This document shows, piece after piece, positions 7,257-14,536 of a DNA stretch of 64,000 nucleotides. The DNA comes from DASVRA01 sp036388855 (GTDB lineage Bacteria > Pseudomonadota > Alphaproteobacteria > Caulobacterales > Caulobacteraceae). A program made the translations under genes and the position numbers. The stretch is from contig DASVRA010000004.1 of the NCBI GenBank assembly GCA_036388855.1, positions 18,885-82,884 on the forward strand, in the 5' to 3' direction. Below the pieces are notes generated by a model that worked only from the letters and a program-made list of their open reading frames with translations, was not told the DNA's origin and ran no database searches. Position 1 is the stretch's first letter, and every line of letters starts with the position of its first letter.

Positions 7257-8975
7257 TTATCCGAACAGCCGCGCCACCGCCTCGCGCCGCCGCTCCAGCA
7301 CGCGCGCGGCGTTCAGCGTCCCCTTCGCCGTCAGCTCCCCTGATTGCACGTCCGGCGGCGGGTCGAGCAGCTCGAACAGGGCGATCCGGGTGCTGCTGCC
7401 GATCTGCCCGGCGTTGTAGCGGGCCAGCCCCTCGCCGATCCGCCGCCGCGCCTCCGCCTCGCCGACTCTCGTCACCGCCGCCGCGTCCGCCCACAGCAGC
7501 ACGCCGATGCACTCCTCGTCGTGCCCAGCGACCACCGCGTCCAGCACCAGCGGCCGCCCCGCCTCGATCGCCGCCTGCCGCACCGCGCCCGCGTTCACCC
7601 AGGCGCCGGTGGAGAGCTTGAAGTTCTCCGCCAGCCGCCCGTCGAATGCGATCCCTGCCTCCGGCCGCGCCTCGTCCGCCAGCCGCCCCGCATCCCCCGA
7701 GCGGTAGAATCCTTGCTCGTCGAAACAGGCCGCCGTCGCCTGCGGCGCGCGCCAATAGCCCGGCGTCACGTTGGGCCCCTTCACCCGCATCTCCAGCCGC
7801 CCCCGGTCAGGGCTGAGCTTGATCGTCACCCCCGGCAGCGGCGGCCCCACGTGCCCCGCCGGCGGCGAGTCGAAGCCGGTCATCGTCGCCGCCGGCGCGG
7901 TCTCCGTCGCCCCCCACGACCCCACGATCGGTGGACACCGCCCGATCGCCGCCGTGGCCGCCGCCTCCAGCCTCTCCCGCGTCGACGGCGACAGCGCCGC
8001 CCCGGCGTTGAACAGGAACTCCAGCCCGCCGAAGAAGCGCTCCGCGAACGCCCGCTCCCCCTCCAGGTAGGGCAGCAGCGCCTCGTACCCCGCCGGCACG
8101 TTGAAATAGACGCTCGGCCGCACGCGCTTCAGGTTCTCCACCGTCAGCTCGACCTCGCCCGCCCGCGGCCTGCCCTCGTCGATGTAGAGGGTCCCGCCGA
8201 AGTGCAGCGCGGTCCCGAGACACACATTGCCGCCGAAGGTGTGGTGCCAAGGCAGCCAGTCCACCAGCACCGGCGGCCGCTCGACGAGCTGCGGCCATAC
8301 CGCCTCCAGCGCCGCCAGGTTCGAACACAGCATCTCCTGGGTGACGACCACCGCCTTGGGCGCGCCGCTCGAGCCCGAGGTGAACAGGAATTTGGCGATC
8401 GTCCCCGGCCCCACCCGCGCCGCCGCTTCCGCCGCCGCCTCCGCCGAGGCCGGCGCCAAGCGGAGCACCCCGCTCCACTCCAACAGCCGCGCCTCGCCCG
8501 CGCCCGCGGCCCTGAGCGCCGCCCGGGCCCCCTCCCCCGCGTCCACATAGACCGCGCCCGGCGTCAGCCGCCCGACCACCTCGGCCAGCCGCTCGCCCCC
8601 GGCCGCCGGCGCCGCATAGGCCGTCGACACGGGCGCGACCGGAACCCCGATCAGCATCCCCGCCAGCGCCAGCTCCGCGTGCGCGATCCCATTGGGCGCC
8701 AGCAGCATCAGCGGCCGCTCCGCCGACAGCCCCAGCGGCAGCAGCCGCGCCGCCAGCTCCCGCACCTCCCCCCACGCCTGGGCGTAGCTCAGCCGCCGCC
8801 ACCCCTCCCCCTCCCGCTCCGCCAGAAAAGTGTGCTCCGGCCGCGCCCGCGCCCAATGCTCCAGGCGCTCCAGCACCGACCGCCCATGCGCCGGCGCCGG
8901 CTCTGTGTTCCTGATGAGCACCGATCCGTCCGCCCTGTGCTCTACGGTCACCCGCGGCTGTTCGCCTTCGGTCAT
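7257..8975 (-). CDS. Feruloyl-CoA synthase-like aryl-CoA ligase
   Basis: 572-residue AMP-forming acyl-CoA synthetase. The ATP loop is FTSGSSGAPKAVVVT, the A5 motif is SWGATETAPA and the adenylate motif is YRSGDAG. The region WLPWHHTFGGN and the segment around DGRLAENFKLSTGAWVN match feruloyl-CoA synthases, which activate ferulate, p-coumarate or caffeate to the CoA thioester; in this subfamily LSTG takes the place of the usual hinge. It is divergent from an aromatic amino acid ammonia-lyase that would make cinnamate-type acids, so the pair may form aryl-CoA from phenylalanine or tyrosine. No hydratase or aldehyde dehydrogenase for ferulate breakdown is nearby. The substrate is inferred. Confidence 0.82.
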   Translation of the reverse strand: MTEGEQPRVTVEHRADGSVLIRNTEPAPAHGRSVLERLEHWARARPEHTFLAEREGEGWRRLSYAQAWGEVRELAARLLPLGLSAERPLMLLAPNGIAHAELALAGMLIGVPVAPVSTAYAAPAAGGERLAEVVGRLTPGAVYVDAGEGARAALRAAGAGEARLLEWSGVLRLAPASAEAAAEAAARVGPGTIAKFLFTSGSSGAPKAVVVTQEMLCSNLAALEAVWPQLVERPPVLVDWLPWHHTFGGNVCLGTALHFGGTLYIDEGRPRAGEVELTVENLKRVRPSVYFNVPAGYEALLPYLEGERAFAERFFGGLEFLFNAGAALSPSTRERLEAAATAAIGRCPPIVGSWGATETAPAATMTGFDSPPAGHVGPPLPGVTIKLSPDRGRLEMRVKGPNVTPGYWRAPQATAACFDEQGFYRSGDAGRLADEARPEAGIAFDGRLAENFKLSTGAWVNAGAVRQAAIEAGRPLVLDAVVAGHDEECIGVLLWADAAAVTRVGEAEARRRIGEGLARYNAGQIGSSTRIALFELLDPPPDVQSGELTAKGTLNAARVLERRREAVARLFG

Positions 8976-9221
8976 TCAAAAAACCCGCTCATCCCGACGA
9001 GGGCCGGTAAGGCGCCGTCGCGTGTCATCAGGGCTCGGCATTCGCTGGGGAAACGGGAGAAGTCCAGATGCCCAATGGACCGCCGGCCCCTTTCCCTTCC
9101 GCGCGAAGCACTTAGATGAAGGCCCGCGCCGATCCGCCGCCGCCCCCAGGGGTTTGGCTCCGGCTTCGGATGTGGCAAAGGCGTCCCCCTCGCGGGGGCG
9201 CGAACTTCCCGGAAGGCAGTC
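8976..9221. promoter_or_regulatory. Divergent intergenic region between aryl-CoA ligase and ammonia-lyase
   Basis: 246 bases separate the two divergent start codons and must carry promoters for both. A short GC hairpin (CCCCC-TCGC-GGGGG, about 9185-9198) lies in the likely leader of the ammonia-lyase gene. No convincing -35/-10 pair or operator palindrome could be picked by eye, and small frames here look like noise. Confidence 0.35.
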
Positions 9222-10754
9222 TTGGACGACGTCATCGAGTTCGGCGGGCGCGACCTCACGATAGAAGAGGTCTGCGCCGTAGCCTCCGGCCGCGCCCGCG
9301 CCGCCCTCTCCGCCGACCCGGCGGTGATGCAGGGCATTGCCCGCTCTGCTCAATACGTCGACGACATGCTCCGCCGCGAGGGCATCATCTACGGCGTCAC
9401 CACCGGCTACGGCGACTCCTGCACCACCGAGGTCGCCAACGGCCTGGTCAACGCGCTCCCCTTGAACCTCACCCGCTTCCACGGCTGCGGCATGGGCCGC
9501 ATCCACGACCCCGAAGAGACCCGCGCGATCATGGCCGTGCGCCTGATCACCCTGCTGCGCGGCTGGTCGGGCGTCAGCGTCGAGCTCGTCACCCTGCTGG
9601 CCGAGATGCTCCGCCAGGACATCCTCCCCCTGATTCCCGCCGAGGGCTCGGTCGGCGCCTCGGGCGACCTCACCCCGCTCAGCTACATCGCCGGCGCCCT
9701 GGCCGGAGAGCGCGACGTGCTCTGGCGCGGCCGCGTCGTCTCCGCCGCCGAAGCGTTCGCCGAAGCGGGCCTGCAGCCGATCCGCCTGAAACCCAAGGAA
9801 GGCCTGGCGGTGATGAACGGCACCGCGGTGATGACCGGCCTGGCCGCCATCGCCTTCCGCCGAGCGGTCCAGCTGAACCGCCTGACCACCCGCCTCACCT
9901 CGCTGGCCGCCATCGCGCTCAAGGGCAATCCGCGCCATTTCGACCAGCGCCTGTTCGACGCCAAGCCCTTCCCCGGCCAGGCCGCCATCGCCGCCGCCAT
10001 CCGCGCCGACCTCTCCGCCTTCGACGCCGATCACGCCCCCACGCGCCTGCAGGACCGCTACTCGATCCGCTGCGCCCCCCACGTGATCGGTGTGCTGGAG
10101 GACATGCTCCCCACCCTGCGCATGATGATCGAGACCGAGATCAACAGCGCCAACGACAATCCCCTGTTCGACCCCGACACCGGCGAGGTCCTGCACGGCG
10201 GCCACTTCTACGGCGGCCACGTCTGCTTTGCGATGGATGGGCTGAAGACCCTGGTCGCCAACCTCGCCGACCTGATGGACCGCCAGCTCGCCCTGCTGGT
10301 GGACGTCCGCTACAACAACGGCCTGCCCGCCAACCTCTCGGGCGCCACCGGCCCCACCGCCGCCATCAACCACGGCCTCAAGGCGGTGCAGATCGCGGTG
10401 AGCGCCTGGACCGCCGAGGCGCTGAAGCTGACTATGCCGGCTTCGGTCTTCTCCCGCTCCACCGAGTGCCACAACCAGGACAAGGTCTCGATGGGCTCCA
10501 TCGCGGCGAGGGACGCCCTGCGCGTGGTCGAACTCACCGAACAATGCGCCGCCGCCCACACCATCGCCTGCGTCCAGGCCATCCGCCTGCGCCTGCGCGA
10601 CGGCGGGATCACCGAGGCGGCCCTGACGCCGGAACTGAAGGCGTTCCTGGAGGGGATGGGCGAGCGCGTGCCGTTCATCGACCAGGACCGGCCGCTCGAT
10701 CGGACGCTTGTGGCGTTGCGGGCGGAGATTGCGAGCGGAGCAGGAGTGCCATAA
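9222..10754 (+). CDS. MIO-dependent aromatic amino acid ammonia-lyase
   Basis: 510 residues. The Ala146-Ser147-Gly148 triad in SVGASGDLTPLSY cyclises to the MIO electrophile of histidine, phenylalanine and tyrosine ammonia-lyases; the Tyr loop IIYGVTTGYG, NDNPLF and the QDRYSIRC segment are also intact. The dipeptide at the substrate-selectivity position is Phe86-His87 (in LTRFHGCG). Typical tyrosine lyases have His-Leu and typical histidine lyases Ser-His there, so the substrate cannot be assigned. No hutU, hutI or hutG is nearby and the divergent neighbour is an aryl-CoA ligase, favouring phenylalanine or tyrosine deamination. Translation starts at TTG 9222, with GGAAGG seven bases upstream. 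Confidence 0.85.
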   Translation: MDDVIEFGGRDLTIEEVCAVASGRARAALSADPAVMQGIARSAQYVDDMLRREGIIYGVTTGYGDSCTTEVANGLVNALPLNLTRFHGCGMGRIHDPEETRAIMAVRLITLLRGWSGVSVELVTLLAEMLRQDILPLIPAEGSVGASGDLTPLSYIAGALAGERDVLWRGRVVSAAEAFAEAGLQPIRLKPKEGLAVMNGTAVMTGLAAIAFRRAVQLNRLTTRLTSLAAIALKGNPRHFDQRLFDAKPFPGQAAIAAAIRADLSAFDADHAPTRLQDRYSIRCAPHVIGVLEDMLPTLRMMIETEINSANDNPLFDPDTGEVLHGGHFYGGHVCFAMDGLKTLVANLADLMDRQLALLVDVRYNNGLPANLSGATGPTAAINHGLKAVQIAVSAWTAEALKLTMPASVFSRSTECHNQDKVSMGSIAARDALRVVELTEQCAAAHTIACVQAIRLRLRDGGITEAALTPELKAFLEGMGERVPFIDQDRPLDRTLVALRAEIASGAGVP

Positions 10755-10782
10755 GCTCGCTGTCGTACGTCGGAGGCTTGAA

Positions 10783-11937
10783 GTGCCCAGACCAAAAACC
10801 TTTCGTGTGTTTATATCAGCGCCCAGGGACGTGAGAAGCTCTGTTGAAGTAGCCAAACAGACAATAGACGAGATCAATTTGATCTCCATTCCCTCAGGGC
10901 TTCGTTTTGAAATATTTGATTGGAAAGATGACGCCACTCCTGGCTTTGATGAGGAGCCGCAAGCGCGTATAAACAAGCAAGCGGCTGGCTATGACATATT
11001 CTTGTGCATTTTAGGGGCAACCATCGGCTCGCCTACCAAGAAATATGCATCTGGGACAATCGAAGAGGTCGAAGGGGCCCTTGCCGTTCGCGAACAGATG
11101 GTCTTTGGCAGCAACTCAATAATGATCTTTTTCAAAGACGTCAGGCTTGATCCAAAGATTGACGACCTTGCCTCCGCTCAGAAGGTTCAGGAATTTAGAA
11201 AAACCTTAGGGCCGAAAGGTGTCCTCTACAAGGATTTTGCCGATGATGTAGAGCTTAAAGATGCTATTAGGAAAACTTTTGGGGTGGTGATCGCCTCTTA
11301 CTTACGCTCAGCCCTGACGGTCGAAGAGCCCCTAAGCACTGAAGTCGGCCGGCCGCCCGCGGAAGAACCGGAAGAGGAGGAATTAGGATTATTTGATTAT
11401 GAAGCTGTAGCAATTGAGAACTTGACAAAAACACTTGAACTGGCTCGTGGATTAAACGACACTCTACAGGAACTAGGAGCTAAAGTTGAGGCAAGAGGCG
11501 CGGAGATTCAGACGGCAAATATCGTTCAAGATCGAGCGTTATCTAAAAGATTAATCAACGACTCTGCCGCAGATATGGATGCAACATCTGCTACGATCAC
11601 ATCATTGGTCCAGGACATGGAAGGCGCCTTTGGTGACGCCATTGCTGCTGCCGAAAGTTATTTAGATTTGCAGGCAGCCGACATTGACGCCTCACAGGCT
11701 GAAGAAAGTAGAGCAGAGTTAGCAGAATCTATCCAGGCGATCGGCCCAACAATCGCAGAGGCGGAAACATCAGTAAGGGAGTTCGGGGACGTTATTAGCA
11801 GAATGCCCCGAATGACTAAGGAATTAAATATAGCTAAAAAGAATTTGCTAACTACGACAGAAGAAGTTCTTCGGGCATTCGCAGCTATGCGGCAGATGTC
11901 GCAAGAGGCGTTCAGCGCTATGCGGACGACAGACTGA
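10783..11937 (+). CDS. DUF4062 domain protein with long helical C-terminus
   Basis: 384 residues starting at GTG 10783, chosen for the GGAGG six bases upstream. Residues about 6-100 match DUF4062 (FRVFISAPRDV, FEIFDWKDD, GYDIFLCILGATIGSPT), an alpha/beta domain known at the N-terminus of NACHT/STAND proteins such as NWD1 and TEP1. Here no NTPase follows: an acidic linker (PPAEEPEEEELG) leads into about 170 residues of Ala/Glu/Ser-rich helix resembling coiled coil. The gene is visibly AT-rich with codons (TTA, AGA, ATA) avoided by its neighbours, suggesting horizontal transfer. It begins only 28 bases after the ammonia-lyase stop. Function unknown; a conflict or signalling role is only a guess. 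Confidence 0.75.
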   Translation: MPRPKTFRVFISAPRDVRSSVEVAKQTIDEINLISIPSGLRFEIFDWKDDATPGFDEEPQARINKQAAGYDIFLCILGATIGSPTKKYASGTIEEVEGALAVREQMVFGSNSIMIFFKDVRLDPKIDDLASAQKVQEFRKTLGPKGVLYKDFADDVELKDAIRKTFGVVIASYLRSALTVEEPLSTEVGRPPAEEPEEEELGLFDYEAVAIENLTKTLELARGLNDTLQELGAKVEARGAEIQTANIVQDRALSKRLINDSAADMDATSATITSLVQDMEGAFGDAIAAAESYLDLQAADIDASQAEESRAELAESIQAIGPTIAEAETSVREFGDVISRMPRMTKELNIAKKNLLTTTEEVLRAFAAMRQMSQEAFSAMRTTD

Positions 11938-12189
11938 GAGCGATCATTCTCCACCTCACCGGAAATCGCCGCTCCAAGTGGATCGTCCACTAGCCTGCGA
12001 TCTGCTCCCACGTTCACAGCAGACTGGGGTTCACGCCTTAATCTGGCTCGTCAGGCTCGAACTTCAGCACGCTATAGAGCCGCCCTGGCCAGGAGCTCTC
12101 AAGGTTCGTGCTGACCAGCCGCGGATGGTGGGGGTGAAGTGGTCTTCAACTCCGGTATTGCGGCGACAGCGACTTTAACCCCTTGCCTC

Positions 12190-12627
12190 TTACTCCCCCA
12201 CCACGATCACGTCCCAGTGCTCCTCCAGCAGGCCGAATCGCCGCGCCTCCTCGGCCTCCAGCTTCGCCTTGTCCGGGTAGAGCCGGTCCTTCGCCGCCTC
12301 GAAGCGTTTGTCGAACTCGCCGCCCACGACCACGGCCGAGGCCGCGTCCGGGTAGGTGATCGTCACCCTCAGGTCCCAGCGCTGGCCGCCCGCCATGTGG
12401 GTGAACGGCTCGTCGGTCCTGATCGCGGTGATCAGGCCGGCCTTGCGCATCTCGCGCAGCAGCGGCTCGTGGTTGGCCTTGTAGAGCCGCTTGAACTCCC
12501 CGGCGGCGCCCCATTTGATCCGATAGTAATGCTCGACCTTGACCGGCTCCTTCGCCGGCCCCTGAGCCATCGCCGCACCCGGCGCGGCCATCGCCAAGGC
12601 CAGGCAGACCCCCGCCAATCCCCGCAT
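12190..12627 (-). CDS. Secreted protein of unknown function
   Basis: 145 residues from the ATG at 12627, which has GGGGAGG five bases upstream. Residues 1-22 (MRGLAGVCLALAMAAPGAAM, cleaved after AQ) form a Sec signal peptide, so the product is periplasmic. The mature part begins PVKVEHYYRIKWGAAGEFKR and has alternating polar/hydrophobic strands with ITYPDAASAV and a charged C-terminus; it has the feel of a small ferredoxin-like (dabb/NIPSNAP-type) alpha-beta barrel domain, but this is not certain. It stands alone. Related secreted proteins are common in Caulobacter relatives. Confidence 0.7.
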   Translation of the reverse strand: MRGLAGVCLALAMAAPGAAMAQGPAKEPVKVEHYYRIKWGAAGEFKRLYKANHEPLLREMRKAGLITAIRTDEPFTHMAGGQRWDLRVTITYPDAASAVVVGGEFDKRFEAAKDRLYPDKAKLEAEEARRFGLLEEHWDVIVVGE

Positions 12628-13034
12628 CCCATCCTCCCCGAGCAACGCCGCCAACTTAGCCGCGCACCCGGCCTGCCGCAACGGCGTTACGCCAGCTGCG
12701 CACGAGGCGCCTACCCCCACTGGCGCCGCTCTCCAACTCGGCTTATATTCCTATTCAATGACCCCTCAGAGGGCCCTCCGGTCTTTGACACGTCAAATCC
12801 CCGCCGCCTCGGCCTCACGAGCCGGCATTGGACGATCTGGAAGATTCAGACTGTGTCTCACCGTCCAGGAGCGCAGGAACCACCTCCAAACCGGACTCAC
12901 CGGACTGTTTTTTTCCAGTCCGGCTTTGCCGAAAGTGCACGAAGTGCTCTCCTCCCTTCTTCTCACGGCACCGCCCTGAACCGGACTCACCGGACTGGCT
13001 TTCCCCGCCAAAGTGCACGAAGTGCACTCCGCCC
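12628..13034. other. Gene-poor stretch with dispersed-type repeats
   Basis: 407 bases between the secreted protein (minus) and the DinB-like gene (plus). Frames found here on both strands translate into runs such as SPVSPV or CTKC that mirror short tandem DNA repeats and are not believed to be genes. The first 260 bases show nothing recognisable; the last 145 bases hold the direct repeat listed separately. Promoters of both flanking genes must lie here. Confidence 0.5.
12889..13027. repeat. Two-copy direct repeat made of 9-bp tandem duplications
   Basis: The 17-mer CCGGACTCACCGGACTG occurs at 12891-12907 and 12981-12997, each followed by AAAGTGCACGAAGTGC (12932-12947 and 13010-13025). Both sub-motifs are themselves 9-bp tandem doublets (CCGGACTCA twice, AGTGCACGA twice). 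The first copy carries an extra T-rich insert. The unit ends just upstream of the DinB-like start codon. Confidence 0.65.
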
Positions 13035-13577
13035 ATGATCCCCGATCCCGCCCTCGACGCGCTCCGCTGGCAGTTCGGCCTCGCCTGGTCCCTGGCCGAG
13101 CACTGGCTGCCGGCCCTGACCGACGAGATGTGCCTGTGGGAGCCCGCCCCCGGCGCCTGGACCGTCCGCCTCCAGGGCGGCGAGTGGGTCCCCGACTGGG
13201 CCGACCCCGAGCCGGACCCCGCGCCGACCGCCTCCATCGCCTGGACCGCCTGGCACATCGCCTGGTGGTGGTCCGAGGCCCTGGCCCACGCCACCGGCCG
13301 CCCTCCGCCCGACCGCAAAGGCGTCCGCTACCCCGGCTCCGGCGACGGCGTGCGCGCCCAGCTCCACGCCCTCGCCCGCGACTGGCGCGCCCTGCTCGCG
13401 GGCCTGACGCCCGAGGATGTCGCCCGCCCCTCCACCTTCCCCTGGCCCGACGAACGCCCCTTCGCCGTCACCCTCGCCTGGGTCAACGCCGAGCTGATGA
13501 AGAACATCGCCGAGATCGGCGCCACGGCCCGGCTGTATCAAGCGAAGCTCCCCGACTCCGGGCTTCAGCCCACCTGA
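13035..13577 (+). CDS. DinB-superfamily protein
   Basis: 180 residues from the ATG at 13035. The protein has the DinB-like helical layout: an N-terminal helix (LRWQFGLAWSLAEHWLPAL), the WEPAPGAWTVR segment, a central metal-ligand-like TAWHIAWWWSEAL helix and the C-terminal NAELMKNIAEIGATARLY helix that in this superfamily usually carries the NHHGEI-type His motif. Here that histidine pair is replaced by MK, so metal binding is doubtful. Members are often thiol-dependent transferases or damage-inducible proteins; no specific function is assigned. The upstream frame continues only into repeat sequence. Confidence 0.7.
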   Translation: MIPDPALDALRWQFGLAWSLAEHWLPALTDEMCLWEPAPGAWTVRLQGGEWVPDWADPEPDPAPTASIAWTAWHIAWWWSEALAHATGRPPPDRKGVRYPGSGDGVRAQLHALARDWRALLAGLTPEDVARPSTFPWPDERPFAVTLAWVNAELMKNIAEIGATARLYQAKLPDSGLQPT

Positions 13578-13608
13578 AGGCGGCCGCCTCGCCCGCTCCG
13601 CGCCTTCG

Positions 13609-13636
13609 TTGACACCCCCCCTCCGGGGCCTAAAAC
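13609..13636 (+). promoter_or_regulatory. Candidate promoter of the sdh operon
   Basis: TTGACA at 13609-13614 and TAAAAC at 13631-13636 with a 16-base spacer, 58 bases before the sdhC start codon. This fits the housekeeping sigma consensus of Alphaproteobacteria. It is called by eye only. Confidence 0.45.
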
Positions 13637-13694
13637 ACCGTCGCCGGCCGCGCTTCCGCCTCTCCGCCGGCCGCCGCAAGGAACGCCTGAGCCC

Positions 13695-14144
13695 ATGGGA
13701 CAAGTCCGAGCCGACGCGCAGGGGGCGGAGGCGCAGAAGCGCGCCGGTCCGCGGGGCTCTGAGGCGAGGCCGCTGTCGCCGCACCTGTCGGTCTGGCGCC
13801 CGCACATCACCATGGTCGCCTCGATCTCGACCCGCTTCACCGGGATGGCGCTCTACGGCGGCGCCTTCATCCTGGCCGGATGGGCGGTGTGCCTGGCCAT
13901 GGGGCCGGAATGCTACGCCGCCTGCATGAGGGTGCTGGGCTCGATCCCCGGCAAGGTGGTGCTGTTCGGCCTGACCGTGTCGCTGTTCTTCCACCTCGCA
14001 GCGGGCCTGCGGCACATCGGCTGGGACCTCGGCTACGCGATGACGCCCAAGACCTCCGACATGACCGCCGCCGCCGCCATCAGCTTCGGCCTGTTCGCCG
14101 CGATCGCCGTCTGGGCGGTGGCCTGGTTCGCAGGAGCGCTCTGA
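13695..14144 (+). CDS. sdhC: Succinate dehydrogenase cytochrome b556 subunit
   Basis: 149 residues. Membrane anchor of complex II, helping bind haem b and ubiquinone. The signature RPLSPHLSVWRPHIT lies near residues 26-40, then STRFTG (quinone/haem region, with Thr where most have His) and FFHLAAGLRHIGWDLG carrying the axial haem histidine in the second helix. Three membrane helices are visible. The N-terminal 25 residues are polar and longer than usual; an internal start would shorten it. The stop codon overlaps the sdhD start by one base, so the anchors are translationally coupled. Confidence 0.93.
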   Translation: MGQVRADAQGAEAQKRAGPRGSEARPLSPHLSVWRPHITMVASISTRFTGMALYGGAFILAGWAVCLAMGPECYAACMRVLGSIPGKVVLFGLTVSLFFHLAAGLRHIGWDLGYAMTPKTSDMTAAAAISFGLFAAIAVWAVAWFAGAL

Positions 14145-14536
14145 TGGTCACCTACCGCACCGGCCTGGCCCGCGCCCGGGGCCTGGGCTCGGCCAAGAGC
14201 GGCACCGGCGCCTTCATCAAGGAGCGCCTCACCGGCTTCGCGCTCGTGCCGCTGACCCTGTGGGGCGTCTGGGGCGCGCTGGAGATCGCGCGCGGCGACT
14301 ACGCCACCGCCGTCCGCTGGCTCGGCCACCCGCTCAACGCGGTGATTGTCGTCCTGCTCATCGCCGTCAGCTTCTGGCACATGTCGCTCGGCCTGCGCGT
14401 GATCGTCGAGGACTACATCCACCGTCCGATCACCAAGATGGCGCTGCTGACGCTCAACATCTTCGCCTGCGCGCTGGGCGCCGCCCTCGCCATCTTCTCG
14501 GTCGCCAAGGTCGCCATCACCGGAGGCGGCTTCTGA
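14144..14536 (+). CDS. sdhD: Succinate dehydrogenase hydrophobic anchor subunit
   Basis: 130 residues with three membrane helices. Second anchor of complex II. Starts TYRTGLARARGLGSAKSG, then the family segment WHMSLGLRVIVEDYIH, whose first His is the haem ligand and whose DYIH is conserved in alphaproteobacterial and mitochondrial SdhD. Its ATG shares one base with the sdhC TGA, and its own TGA shares one base with the sdhA ATG at 14536. Confidence 0.93.
   Translation: MVTYRTGLARARGLGSAKSGTGAFIKERLTGFALVPLTLWGVWGALEIARGDYATAVRWLGHPLNAVIVVLLIAVSFWHMSLGLRVIVEDYIHRPITKMALLTLNIFACALGAALAIFSVAKVAITGGGF

Noticed and set aside
7344..9119. Plus-strand 591-codon frame opposite the aryl-CoA ligase
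   Set aside because: Arg/Pro/His-rich shadow of a clear AMP-forming ligase.
9222..10754. Calling the ammonia-lyase hutH
   Set aside because: No other hut gene is present, the selectivity dipeptide is not the histidase type, and the divergent partner is an aryl-CoA ligase.
12793..13318. Minus-strand frames giving SPVSPV or HFVHF runs
   Set aside because: Translations of short tandem DNA repeats with no protein-like order; the DinB-like gene lies on the other strand.
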